Positions 23,744-34,782 of a stretch of DNA of 64,000 bases are shown one piece after another. The stretch is taken from NCBI GenBank assembly GCA_029876055.1, contig CM056879.1, positions 62,001-126,000 on the forward strand, written 5' to 3'. Under the pieces are notes generated by a model that was not told the origin of the DNA, searched no databases, and saw only the letters and a program-made list of their open reading frames with translations. Every line of letters begins with the position of its first letter. Positions within the stretch are counted from its first letter, which is position 1. The position numbers and the translations under genes were made by a program. This DNA is from Madurella fahalii. Its lineage: Eukaryota; Ascomycota; Sordariomycetes; Sordariales.

Positions 23744-24148
23744 TGACTAGTAGGTTGTGTTCAACCGGTGAGGATTCTACATTCGTATATTCTGTTTGAT
23801 GTGTGCGTTGAACTCATTGCATCGGGATCGCGTCGATTCATCTCGCCCATGGATGCTGCCCGGAGATGGTGCGTATCCAACGAACTGACGGCGGATCGAT
23901 AGGTGCAAGGCCAGGTTGCCAGCTTGAACATGCACAGTAATATTTTATACGCATCATTCACTCTATTGCTTGTTAGTAGTTAGTATAGTAGGTAATTACC
24001 GATGCCCAGAGTGGAGCTTCTGGCAATTACTATGTAACTCTACACGAACAACCTGCCGCAATAAGATTAAAAGAGGAACATGGGCTGTTTAGTGATAGAA
24101 TAGCAAAAAGCTGAAAGGGTAACCGTTGGAAACCACCTCGAGACACCC
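23744..24148. other. Convergent 3' intergenic spacer
   Basis: About 400 bp between the ends of the acyltransferase gene (+) and the 2EXR gene (-). It is AT-rich toward 23940-24080. Nothing beyond 3' untranslated sequence is apparent. Confidence 0.5.
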
Positions 24149-26077
24149 TTAGTACTCATAGTCCTGATATCCTTCATCGTCATCATCCATAATCAACTCA
24201 TCCCGCTCACCGCCACCTTCTGATATCTCTATGCCCTCCTCGTCATCCTGGAAGTTGGCATAGTCCCGAGCATCGTACTCATCGCTCGCGATCTCTTCGA
24301 TATCAGAATTGCCATCATCGGACTCGACAATTTGAACCTCTTCGCGATGCAGTTGCAGCTTCTCAGCAAGACTCAACGGTCTGGCTAGAGGCGTACTACG
24401 GCCTGCATATTCTTCATCCTCGGCCGAGCTGGAGAAGCCTGACCATGCAGCGCCAACATCATGCATCTGGGGTTCGGCACCGTCGTTGTCGCCATCACCT
24501 TCGCCATCGTCATCGTCGCCGTGACCGACATCGTCGTCCTCCTCCTCCTCCTTATCCTCAGACAGAACAGCACGGACGCGACGAATTGCCCGGATCTTTG
24601 GTTTCTCCTCCCCTTCGTCCTTCACTTCGTCTTCGTCATCGTCTTCGGAAAGTGCGATCCGATTTCGGCGACTTTGGGTACGTGTACGTTTCCGGGGGAC
24701 GGTCCCCTCTGAGTCGTACTCTGAATCGGATTCCACGACCCTGCTTCTTAAACGTTTCACTCTCGACCGATATGGCGTTGGTTGATCAGATTCCGATCCG
24801 CCCGGCTCTCGAGCCGTCGAAGACGACTGGTCTGGGCTGGAGAACCGTGTTTGGTTCTCATTACCGTCTAGCACGAGATGGGTGGTCCGAAATTCGTCCT
24901 CATCCAGTACAGCAAGGTCAGAATCGCGATCCGAACTATCTTCACTAATTTCGGAGTCGTCGATACCCTCGCTTTCATACTCGTCCGGTTCGTCCTCACT
25001 GTCCTCATCCTCGTCCACTTCTTCAGGCGACCCACGGGCTACATGTGCGCCTTCTTCGCTGTCCCATCCTGGACATAGCTCGGACCAATCTAATTCCGCA
25101 TCAAACTTCAGAAACATGACCATCGGCCAGACTTCTACGCCATCTGGTAGTATGCCCTCAGCACCAGTGGGAAGAGTCTGAAGGTCGCGTGTCAACACGC
25201 CCACAGGAATGTACTTTTCCGCAAATGCGCGGTATTTTCCGACGTCTGGCCAACAGTATAGGTATTGGGAGTTCTCGGCAAGTCCCGGTTGCTCCTCGAA
25301 TGTGACGACCTCGTATTGCCGCACAAGGTTGGAAGCACACCAGCCAAGGTGTTCTGATCTATGATCAACCGAGTCAAGGAGATAATAGAGGGTCTTCAGG
25401 CTTTTGAATGATGCGAACGCCGGAGGTGCCTGCGATTCCCGTGCATCTAGCACCCAGAAAACGGCCGGGTTGACTGCAAGGTGATGTATGAGTTCCGTGA
25501 AGCCGGGGATCTCGGGCATTACTTGAAACTCCCTGAAGATGGTGTCGATGGGATCCAAGAAAATGACATCCCTCGAGGCATTGAATCTGAGAACACCATT
25601 GCGGATCGAAAGGACGTCAGGGAAAACCTTAAGAGCAAGTCGGCGACTCTCTCCATGAACGGCGAGTATGGTGCGAACGGGTCTGGTCTGTTGTTCTAGA
25701 ACCGGCCCCTCTGAAACCTGCGCCTTGTGTTTCACCCTAGATGATCCTTTAGGCATGCAGTGAAGCCATAATACCCGCGAGGTAGCCACTAGGTCCGGGC
25801 AGAAGAACTCCCATATTCTCTGGCGGATCTCGATAGGGAAGCGCTTGAATTGCGGGAAGAAGTGCAATTCACGGCTTTTTGGCCATGAAAACGACGCGTC
25901 GTCATTGGAATCGTTTCCATCTGCGCTAGAGCTTTCGTCACCTGAATCGGCCGCTTCCAGGTCCAGGACACGGGAGCCGTTGTAGGCATTGTCCTGGTTG
26001 GTTTCGGACGACTCGTCATGACCGGATTCCTCGAAAAGGTAGCCCATATGATCGGACTCTCCCGAGATGTCCGACAT
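24149..26077 (-). CDS. 2EXR-domain protein with acidic C-terminal half
   Basis: A single-exon reading frame of 642 residues. After an acidic, Ser-rich leader comes the 2EXR hallmark at about residues 73-92 (FFPQFKRFPIEIRQRIWEFF), followed by a globular region to about 340 with conserved-looking blocks (RTILAVHGESRRLAL; FNASRDVIFLDP). The 2EXR family is expanded in Pezizomycotina and largely uncharacterised. The second half is low-complexity and strongly acidic, with alternating Glu/Asp/Ser blocks and basic islands (RVKRLRSRV, PRKRTRTQSRR) that could be nuclear-localisation signals. That mix suggests a nuclear or chromatin-linked role, which is inference. It is divergent from the dehydrogenase gene at 26979. 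Confidence 0.85.
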   Translation of the reverse strand: MSDISGESDHMGYLFEESGHDESSETNQDNAYNGSRVLDLEAADSGDESSSADGNDSNDDASFSWPKSRELHFFPQFKRFPIEIRQRIWEFFCPDLVATSRVLWLHCMPKGSSRVKHKAQVSEGPVLEQQTRPVRTILAVHGESRRLALKVFPDVLSIRNGVLRFNASRDVIFLDPIDTIFREFQVMPEIPGFTELIHHLAVNPAVFWVLDARESQAPPAFASFKSLKTLYYLLDSVDHRSEHLGWCASNLVRQYEVVTFEEQPGLAENSQYLYCWPDVGKYRAFAEKYIPVGVLTRDLQTLPTGAEGILPDGVEVWPMVMFLKFDAELDWSELCPGWDSEEGAHVARGSPEEVDEDEDSEDEPDEYESEGIDDSEISEDSSDRDSDLAVLDEDEFRTTHLVLDGNENQTRFSSPDQSSSTAREPGGSESDQPTPYRSRVKRLRSRVVESDSEYDSEGTVPRKRTRTQSRRNRIALSEDDDEDEVKDEGEEKPKIRAIRRVRAVLSEDKEEEEDDDVGHGDDDDGEGDGDNDGAEPQMHDVGAAWSGFSSSAEDEEYAGRSTPLARPLSLAEKLQLHREEVQIVESDDGNSDIEEIASDEYDARDYANFQDDEEGIEISEGGGERDELIMDDDDEGYQDYEY

Positions 26078-26978
26078 TATAGGTGCCGACGTTTTGATGC
26101 AGTGATGGTGATGGGCGCGTCAGTGATTATTACGACGAGTGGTGAGGATAAGCAATCTCCGGAGTTTGCTTTATGTAAGCACAAGATTGGGGCTGATAGG
26201 TGACCTCGCAAACGGCACGCACAGACCTACCTATTACTGGGGTACAGTGGTTTGCTCAATGTCCGAGGAAAGTCTCAATCGTCAACAACAAGTAGAATTC
26301 TCATCTTTTAATTTTTTAATTTCTTTTTTTGATAGAGAGAGAGAAAAGAGATGGGGAGAGGGAAAAATTGCAATCGAACGCACCGCACCACTTTCAGCAT
26401 CGGCACCAGCACCGAACCACAACAACAGGGTGAGGGCTTTCGCGTCGTTGAACGGCCAGTCGGCTTCCATCTTGTCCATGTAATTACATCCTACCATTCA
26501 CGCTCCCAAGTCCTCAGCGCATGGTACTTAGTCGACGATAACGTGCTTTAAGTCATGTGAACGTCAACCAGCGTGGGTTGGCACTCAACGTGGGAACTAC
26601 CGGCGGCTAGACGGATGTTGGGGATGGCGGGGTAAACCCCTGAGGACAAGGAACGGACAACATTTCCCTGCACTCGCAGAGATGTCAACATGGCGTTATC
26701 GTTGGAAACGGCTGTTTTAAGCGGGGTAGGGTTAACGAGCGGCTAGTTGGCCGCTGGCAGACGGATTCCGACGGGTCAGGGTATTTCGGGCGAAAATGTA
26801 ACTCCACAGCCAATGCATAGCGTTTTATACACAGTAACAGATCCCCAGGGTTGTATCACTATATAGTAATATACTGTGCCCCTCTGGCCTGTGGCAAGTA
26901 TTCTCAATTGCACTCTCTCTGCTCGCATGATTTCTGTAAACCTTGCCTACCCGGGCCGCCAAACTCAACTTACTCAAC
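26078..26978. other. Divergent intergenic region, 2EXR gene / SDR gene
   Basis: Holds the promoters of both flanking genes. A TATA-like stretch (CACTATATAGTAATA) at about 26858-26872 lies roughly 110 bp upstream of the SDR start. A TTTTTT/AATTTTTTAATTTC-rich block near 26310-26330 lies upstream of the 2EXR gene. No coding frame is supported. Confidence 0.5.
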
Positions 26979-28208
26979 ATGCAGGCAACGACGTCGCACG
27001 CCGAATTCGGCGAGAAAACACCAGGCTCCGAAGTTGCTAGAGTATTCGCGGATCAAATCCGAGGCAGAAAGAGTGAGTATTTCTCTGCAGCGGTGCCGGC
27101 ATGCTCAGGATATTACTTTGGCGAGCTTGGTTAACTCGTTGGATTTTCCGACATAGTCTTGATAACTGGTGTTAGCCCCAAGGGAATCGGTGCCTCGACC
27201 GCTCACAATATTGCCTCTCAGGAGCCTGAACTGTTGATCCTAGCATCTCGGACAAGGTCACGAGTTCAGCAGGTTGCGGCTGACATAGTCGGTAATTACC
27301 CGGACGTGAGGGTTGAAACTGTTCTCTTGGACTTGGGTTCACAGAAGTCTGTTCGCCAGGCTGCTGCCGACGTAGCTGGCCTGACAGACAAACTCGACAT
27401 TCTAATTAACAATGCCGGAATTGTTGTCACCTCACGTCAGGCAACTCCGGAAGGCATCGAACAACAATTCGGCACAAACCACATTGGGCCTTTCCTGTTC
27501 ACAAACCTCTTGCTCCCCCTTTTGCGCAATGCGGCCAAGATAAACCCACCCGGCGCAACAAGAATCGTTTCTCTCAGCAGCGGAGGGCACAGACTATCGC
27601 CCATTCGCTTCTCTGACTTCAACTTCGAAGGCAAGCCTGTGCCCCCTGAAGAAGACCACTTCAAGCCTCTCCCTGGTGCTTTTGCCAAGTGTGCCCCTGA
27701 CGGCTACAATGGCATCGTAACGTATGCTCAATCCAAGACAGCCAACATTTTGTTCACCTTATACCTCCAAAAACGCCTCTCCAAGTTCGGCATCGCTTCT
27801 TACGCCTTGCACCCAGGCAGTAGGTTCAGCCAGACCTCCGTAAAGCCGTGGTAGCGCTGATGCTGATGCACATTCCCATCAAGCCATTGAGACGGACTTG
27901 AGCCGGGACCAGGACGCGGAATTGACCGCTCAATTTTACAAAGTCGCGCCTTACTGGAAGACCCCGGATGAGGGCACCTCGACCACACTTGTAGCGGCAC
28001 TGGATCCAGCTTTGAACGGTGGGGGAGACCTACCGGGCCTCCTTAGATATTTTGAACTGACAATGGTACCGCAGATGTGAAAGGCTTGTACCTGTCCGAC
28101 TGCCAGTTCAAGGAACCTTTTGGCCACGCCAAAGACCCCTTTGCGGCTGAGAGACTGTGGAAGCTCAGCGAAGAGCTCGTTGGCGAGAAGTTCTCCCTTG
28201 ATGTTTGA
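26979..28208 (+). CDS. Short-chain dehydrogenase/reductase
   Basis: An NAD(P)-dependent oxidoreductase of the classical-type SDR fold. The model is 26979-27072, 27157-27819, 27884-28018, 28075-28208 (341 aa), with introns of 84, 64 and 56 nt. The first join restores the Rossmann motif ITGVSPKGIG (residues about 34-43, TGxxxGIG). NNAG is at 116-119, a SLSSGG serine block lies near 168, and the catalytic YAQSK puts Tyr221 and Lys225 in place. The third join restores HPGTIETDL. The closest family look is the retinol-dehydrogenase/WW-oxidoreductase-like group common in fungi; the substrate cannot be told. The last donor, GTGGGG, is weak, so the final junction is the least certain. Confidence 0.88.
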
Positions 28209-29223
28209 ATAGGTGATCTAATCGACGCCTCCAAATACGGCCGAGGGAAAGCGTGGGAAAGCGTGGGTACCTAGCCAAGCCCAATCTACTAGTACCGGGA
28301 CCGCCGTGGAGAATGGGATCTAAAAGCTCCGTCTGACTTAAACTTGGAATTCCGGTACCATTCTACAAATAAGAAACCCATTTTCTACCGTGATTTATCT
28401 CACAACGAGTGTTAACAGATCATAAGCCTGCCCTTCCGCGGCGGACAACTGTCTTCAGGACTGTAGCCCTACCTACTTGCCTCACCGGCCGGAGTCTTGA
28501 ATCTGGTGAGGTTACGGGCGTACGTGTAGTAGCAAAGCATTTCACTAGGGCAAGAAAGAAACAGAGGGAGAGAAGTGGTGGCGGAATTCTGACAATGATA
28601 GGGTCGCAGTCCTACAAGACCGAGTACTACCTACAGTCCGAACCCAAGCTAGAGCTTGTGCCCTTATCTGGGGATGAAGCATGCCTAGACATGCACCTTT
28701 GGTCCTCATAATGTCTAAGATGCACGAAAGGGGAGATGAAGACCAATGATGGTGTATCCCGTCTGCCATAACAAACTTGATAATGGCACAGTGATCCGCT
28801 TCCCACAAACTTGCAAGGTCCGTGCGGCTGCACAACAGCTGTTCTGGGTGAGGGGCAGGTGTTACCGCCATCATGCTGGCGTCATACCACCAAATCACCA
28901 AGGGTTGGTCCGGTGTCTCGATATCATAACCAACCGAGATGCTAATATCAACGTCCTGGAGATCCAGGCGAGCTTTATGTTCTCTCATCGATCGAAAATT
29001 TGTTGGGCTATTCGTTGTCCGGCTGTATGTATCAATACCAGGGACCGGTGCCTGCCTTCATTGTTATCTCGCTTGCATTCCCTGTGCCGATCGTCGGGTA
29101 TTCCTTTCATCTGCTTGCTGGGCTCAAATTCCGATTGCTAAAGGTAATCTCCAAATACCATGGCGGATGACCCTTCTGTATCTCATTGCACTCCCTAAAT
29201 CAAACAGCAGGATAGTGCTCAAA
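28209..29223. other. Intergenic region, SDR gene to the duplicated-domain gene
   Basis: About 1 kb without a supported gene. A short tandem (GGGAAAGCGT twice) occurs at about 28243-28264. Frames present on both strands overlap each other and lack recognisable motifs. Confidence 0.5.
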
Positions 29224-29901
29224 ATGGTTAGAGCGAACGGCAATCCACCTGTCCCGGAGCAACTTTACCACACGACCTTGACCGCAGTTGAGTTTCACAA
29301 AGACACGTCATGCTCGACTAGAGAGGTCTACGTTCTAGGAACGCATACTACCATCTCCGCCGCTAAGGCTTTCGCCCTCGAGGCTCTGATGCATATGGAC
29401 TACAAGCCGGATGACTTCGCCGAGTATGCCACGTGTCTTGACGCGCCTTCTGAGGCCTGGCAGCACGATGATAACGTCGTGGTGTACGCTAGGGCGCCAA
29501 CAGGGCACGAGTTCCTAGTCAACCTGGAGACAAAACCAAACACCGAATCTCTCCCCGCCGGAGCCGATGACACAGTGCTGCTGTCTGGGGGTTTTGACCA
29601 TCTGCACTATGTCTTACAGAACAAGACCGACTACAACCAAGACAGGAGCGGCGCATACCAGACCACTGAGATCGTGGGCTGTTATTTGCAGCGCACCAGA
29701 GCGCTTGCAGCCGCCAAGGCGGCCTTGCAGGTGGACCGCCGAGAGTACGCCCAGTATGACGAACGAGATGATGTGAATCAGGCTGGCGAGTGGCCGTTTG
29801 GTGAAGAAGTTGTGGTACATGCTGTGGCGCAGACTGGCGAGCATTATACCGTTGCCATCAAGACACCTATGGATGCTTATGACAAACATCGGAAGATATA
29901 G
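29224..29901 (+). CDS. Hypothetical protein with two tandem copies of one domain
   Basis: A single-exon frame of 225 residues with good codon character. I do not recognise the family. The protein is made of two similar halves. In each, a strand-like segment is followed by an Ala-rich helix and a tyrosine/aspartate loop, then a valine-rich strand and a T-G-(H/E)-x-(F/Y) turn. First half: REVYVLGTHTTISAAKAFA ... NVVVYARAPTGHEFLVNLET. Second half: TEIVGCYLQRTRALAAAKAAL ... EVVVHAVAQTGEHYTVAIKT. This is an internal duplication. No signal peptide or membrane span is seen, so a small cytosolic protein is likely. The frame is open upstream of this Met; the start was chosen as the ATG that begins the hydrophilic part. 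Confidence 0.72.
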   Translation: MVRANGNPPVPEQLYHTTLTAVEFHKDTSCSTREVYVLGTHTTISAAKAFALEALMHMDYKPDDFAEYATCLDAPSEAWQHDDNVVVYARAPTGHEFLVNLETKPNTESLPAGADDTVLLSGGFDHLHYVLQNKTDYNQDRSGAYQTTEIVGCYLQRTRALAAAKAALQVDRREYAQYDERDDVNQAGEWPFGEEVVVHAVAQTGEHYTVAIKTPMDAYDKHRKI

Positions 29902-31604
29902 TCGATTGGGCGGACCAAATTGTGGGTTAAAATGACGGGTGAGCACTGCGTCTTGTTCTAGTATCGAGTTTGAGTGCGACTGAAATATGCAATGCTGTCG
30001 GAGTTCTGCCGTCATAATCTTTTGGCCCTGCCTATTAGCGCGCAATCTGGCCGCAATGGAGACTCAAATCTCTGTTCAGCAAGATTGTTTGCCCGCTAGA
30101 CATTTCTCAGCAGTGGACTGGCAATACCAGGACGCTGGGAATTTGCCTTGCACACGGCGCTTCCTCTACATATATGTCTTCGTTTTTCGCTGTCTAGGAG
30201 CACTGTTTACGGGTCTAGGCACCCTTTGATCCTACGCCTCAGATCATTCGAGATATTTGCAATGCTGTCGTTGATAAGTGCTAAATAAATCCCTGTTGCT
30301 GTCATGGTATGAGTATAAGCTCGGAGACGGTTATATTGGGTTAAGAGAAGAGTTTATTTCAGTGCAACAACTTATGAGTGGCCAAGTTGATGCACAGTTC
30401 AAGCGCAGCCCTCATGCGCGCAGAGTTGTAACGGCGAGACTCCCGCTGAATAAGTAGCTAACATCTGCTGCCCAAGCATCTCTGTGTAGCTTCCTTCATT
30501 GTCCTGATTCTTAACGGCGGATATTCCTAGAACGGTTGTTATGTGGGCTGGCCACACGTGGGAGCTCTGGCTCCTAGCATTTCCTTGGCAGCACTACCTG
30601 GGCGCCCTGCCTCGGAGGTGCTCTCAACTAGGCACAGCGTGATGGCGTCCTCCCAGCCTTCGGTTGGCATGATGGCAAACTACCTCAGAACCCTATCAGG
30701 GCCGTTGCTTCCCGAAGGTGGCAGCAGTTAGCTTCTTTTCTCCAAGATATTGAAAAGCTTATTCCGTTGTGTTCGGCACGATGGTCGGCCCCGAAGCCCC
30801 CCGCTGATTGCAGGCCAGCTTTAGGGAGTGTAAGTGACAGCAGGATAATGGTACGACCATCTGGCCACAAAAAGATGACAATGGTAGCTGCAGGCAGGGC
30901 GGGCGCAGTTAGCAGACACAATGAACGTGCCTTCTCTCAACCGCCCGGTTTTGGAAAGTTCGCGGGAGGTGATTGTCCAAATGATCTTTCTTGGCCTGAC
31001 AGACCTGAATTAATATATGGTTTTTATCTTTAATGGCCGGGTTCTGCACATAGGAAGCATTCATATATACATACACTCTTCACGTTCCGATTGACGGAGT
31101 TCCGGTGCCGTTGTTTGCCCAACCCCAAGACAGCAGACCCTGGAACTGCCAAACAGATAGCACTACCATTCATTACACCACCTTTGGCCGTTTATCGTTT
31201 GCGATGAGTCGCACAAACTTCCCTGACATGACTGAGTTGTTGCTGGGCAGACCATGGCTATAACTTCGAAATAAACAACCTGTGAGTGCGTATCAAGAAC
31301 CCTAAGTGAGGAAGTTGGAGACAATACAGGGCGGCTTTGCGGAATACGGAAGCAATCATACTAGGTCACATGAATAACAGCTTCAACCCAAAGCAACCCA
31401 GGTTACCATGACCCATCTCAAGCATTCGTAACCCATCGCTTTAATTAAATGGATAATTAGCACCAAACCACAAATCCTGGCAACTGAAACCAGAACGCAT
31501 TCGCGGCCATGAGATGTCACCACAGGCATCAAGTGAAAGACTGTCGATTCATAATCTATGTCCCCAGTATAGGGGTTAGGCCCAGAGCACTCAAGCTGAT
31601 CCGC
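29902..31604. other. Intergenic region, 1.7 kb
   Basis: No supported gene. The two neighbours converge here, so promoters are not expected. Short overlapping frames at 30540-31030 on both strands carry no recognisable motif. Confidence 0.55.
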
Positions 31605-33593
31605 TCAGACAGCAGTCATCTCCTTGTGCACCTGATCATCAACCTTCTTGACGGAGGTAGTTTCGTTGCGTTCCTGCTCGAGGGCTAGAGTGCGATAGTT
31701 CTTGGTCCTCCAGGCCGGCATGCCGATGTACTTGACCGCTGTGGTCGTGCTTTGTTAGTCTCTATTTAGGCTCAGGGCCATTAGGGGCGCACTTACCTCC
31801 GGGCTTGGAGTCGTCAAAGATCTCTTCAATTTCCTCGAGGGGCTTGTTGGCCGTCTCAGGGAACATGAAGAAAACGTGAATGAACATAGCAGCGCAGAAG
31901 ACTGCAAAGAGGATATAAATCTGCCACTTGATGCTGGCAAAGCCTGGAGGGATAAAGTAGGCGAGCGCAAAGTTGAAAGCCCAATTCGCAGAGGTACAAA
32001 GGGCGACGGCCTTGCTGCGCAGACGCAAAGGAAAGAGCTCAGGGGGGTAGGTCCAGGAAACAGGACCCCAGGTCGGTGCATATGATGCTACGAAGAGATA
32101 GGTCGAAGCGATGATGGCCTTGGCGGGGGCTCCGGACACTGCCATGGACTCAGCAGTAGAGGTGAACTCGCCCGGGAGCGGGTCCCGAGAGTAAACGGCG
32201 AAGATGGCGGCGTTGACGCAGAGCCAGAGGCACATCAGGAATGCACCGACAAGAAGAGTCGGGCGGCGGCCCCATCGATCAATCCAAACGAGTGCCGGTA
32301 CCGTCATCACGACGTTGATGACAAAGTTGATGCCACTGGGAAGCAGCACAGCATTCGTACCTGTATAATAGTCTGTCAGAACGTTTCCCGGACGAGTGAT
32401 GGTTGTAGACCGGCTAATGGGATGAAACTAACCTCCCCCTCCGAGTCCCGCCATGTCGAAGACGTAAGTGATGTAGTACATCTAATCCTGAAATTAGCAG
32501 GGGCTGCGTGACAAGGAAAATGGGCAAAAGATCGAGTGAGAGAATGAAGAGTGCTAGGAGGCCGACCGTGATGTGGACTTACCATGACATTCATGCCAGT
32601 CAGCTGTGACCAAATCTGCGTGAAGACGCCGATAGAAGTACGGTTAAGCATCTTGGGCGCGAGCAGTTCCCGGTAGCTGACATCAGCATTGGCACGTTCG
32701 AAGTCGACCGCCTCGCGGATATCTTCCAGCTCTTGATGGACCCAAGGAGAGTTGATATCGCCTCTTCCATGTACTAGAGCCAGAATGTCTTTGGCCTCAT
32801 CCCACCGATCCTTCTCGGCGAGCCAGCGAGGCGACTCGGGCAGGAAGCAGAGACCTAGAAAGAGAAGGACAGCCGGGAACATCTGTAGACCCCAAGGAAA
32901 CCGGAATGCCGCAGGCCCGTCGAGAAAAGAGCTAGCGTAGCAGATGAAGTACATGATCAGAATGCCCCACGTGATGGCCCATTGCTGGAAGCCAACGAGC
33001 CTGCCACGCATCGTAGGAGGAGCAATCTCTGAGATGTAGACGGGAACCTGGGCTGAACAGATTCCGACAGAAAATCCGCAGATGATGCGTCCAACGGCAA
33101 GCATCGGGATGTTGACAGAAGCGCAGACAATGATGCAACCGATGATCCTATGACACAAAGCGTTAGCGATCAGTTTCAAGCGGGGAGATTTTGAGCCGAT
33201 ACTGACCAGACGACGGAGCCAATCTGAATTGTAGTTTTGCGACCGAGCACATCAGAAGTGATGCCAGAGACCAAAGAGCCGAGCCAGGAGCCGCCAGGCA
33301 TGGCCGCCGTGATGCCACCCTGGACAGCGTCAGTCGGACCCAGGCACAAGCCCTTGTCATCAAAACCGCGCTGGTTGAAGTGGCAGAGGTACGGCTGGGT
33401 CGAGATGATTGCGGACATGGACGAGATGTCGAAGCCAAATAAAGTGCCGCCTCGAGTAATTGACGATTGTTAGCGTTTGCTGTCATCAATAGAGCGATCC
33501 GATCAAAGCACGCTGAGAATGTAAACGCGTAAGGAGCGACATACCGATTACAGCGACTGCTGCGATAAAGTAGATGTTTCCGATCCGCAACAT
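31605..33593 (-). CDS. MFS sugar (hexose/pentose) transporter
   Basis: A plasma-membrane sugar:proton symporter or facilitator of the major facilitator superfamily. Exons on the minus strand: 33593-33545, 33450-33207, 33147-32583, 32481-32433, 32360-31797, 31738-31605 (534 aa). Introns are 58-101 nt; two 49-nt exons are included because they restore IGGTLFGFDIS and MYYITYVFDMAGLGG. Family signatures in order are GGTLFGFD in helix 1, GxxxDxxGRK (ITSDVLGRK) in loop 2-3, PESPRWL after helix 6, DRWGRRP in loop 8-9, and PETANKPLEEIEEIF at the end of helix 12. Twelve hydrophobic segments fit. It most resembles fungal glucose/xylose-type carriers; the substrate is not decidable. The two GH43 arabinan genes 8 kb away make pentose uptake a reasonable guess only. 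Confidence 0.93.
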
Positions 33594-34782
33594 CTTGTCT
33601 CAAGTCGCCAAAGCAACTTGTTAGAGAAGAAAGGATGGATTCCCAAATACGGAAGCAGTTGCAGAGTGAGCCCTAGACTGGAAGCTGTGCAGGTGTGAGG
33701 GAAAAGAAGATGGCGAGGGAGAAGAGAACGACAAAGCTTAAATAATAAACGCTAATTTCAGAGAAGGCTCGCGCGCAGCAAGCGAGAGGTGAAGGGAAGA
33801 GAGAGAGCAAAGTCGCGACTACATGCTCTCCCACGTGGCGATGTGGTCACGCGCGTTCAGTATCTCGAGCAGCCTGCTCAGAAAAGTGAATTTGATCCGA
33901 TACCCAATATTACAGGGGCGCCCCGGAATAGCTCAGTGGCCTACACCGATTTTCTGACGGCCACACAGAGAATCCAGTTCATCATCTTGCTCCCGCCCTC
34001 CCTTAGTGAAGATTCTTCACGTTAACCATTACGGAACTCTTGAGATGAGAAAACTAAACTCGAGGTGAGTCGAGACCCCACCTCTGGAAGGCCTTGTACC
34101 TGAACAGAAAGAGTGGCAAGGCAGGAGGACATGTCAGAGAAGGAGCGAGACCGCAGCTGCTAAGAATCTTTATGGATTTGTCACGGGTCTCATTGGGAGG
34201 TCATCTCTGAGGATTACATGCGGCTGCAATTCGCTAAGTAGACTCCTAATTCGCTAAACTCCTTTAAATCCAGCGATGTACTAGTTCACTATGTGAGTTG
34301 ATCCTTTCAGGATATACCGGCTTTGGACAATCCATCATCAACAGGAAGGGTGGCCGGCCATGGCTAATGTAGTAAAAATAGGGGAGTTATACATCTTCCA
34401 CGTGCCCCGAACCTCCGTTTTCATGGGGTTGACGGATGCCTTCAAATATAGAGATAAGCACCATTGTGGCGGGATCTTGATGTTATGGTTGCGCAATGAG
34501 CATAGAGGAATGCCCTCCTCCTGGGTTAAATGTTCCGTTGTTTTGGGAGCTGCGGCTGGTGAGGTGGGCCCGGGTTGTGGCGTCATTCTCGCTCACGCTA
34601 TTCGTTCTGTTGCAATTGGGTAACTGGCATGGATCCCAGGCCAGGCCAGGTCACATGTTTTCGCTCGCCCTTGACGCGTCTCGAGCCCCACCAAAACCAC
34701 CAAAGACCGAGTCAAGATCCCTGCGCAGCATAATCTCCACGAATGCGCCTTCGATAACGACGACCTGAAATCACCGGCAGGA
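33594..34782. other. Divergent intergenic region, sugar transporter / PNKP
   Basis: Contains the promoter of the transporter (-) and of the DNA-repair gene (+). Two SYGGRG-type (CreA/Cre1) carbon-repression matches can be seen by eye: CCCCGG near 33921 and CCCCAC near 34077 (read on the opposite strand as CCGGGG and GTGGGG). Such matches occur by chance often. A TAGCTCAGTGG string near 33932 resembles a tRNA A box but has no matching B box. Confidence 0.4.

Noticed and set aside
33930..33945. TAGCTCAGTGG, a tRNA A-box-like string
   Set aside because: No B box follows within 80 nt and no cloverleaf forms.
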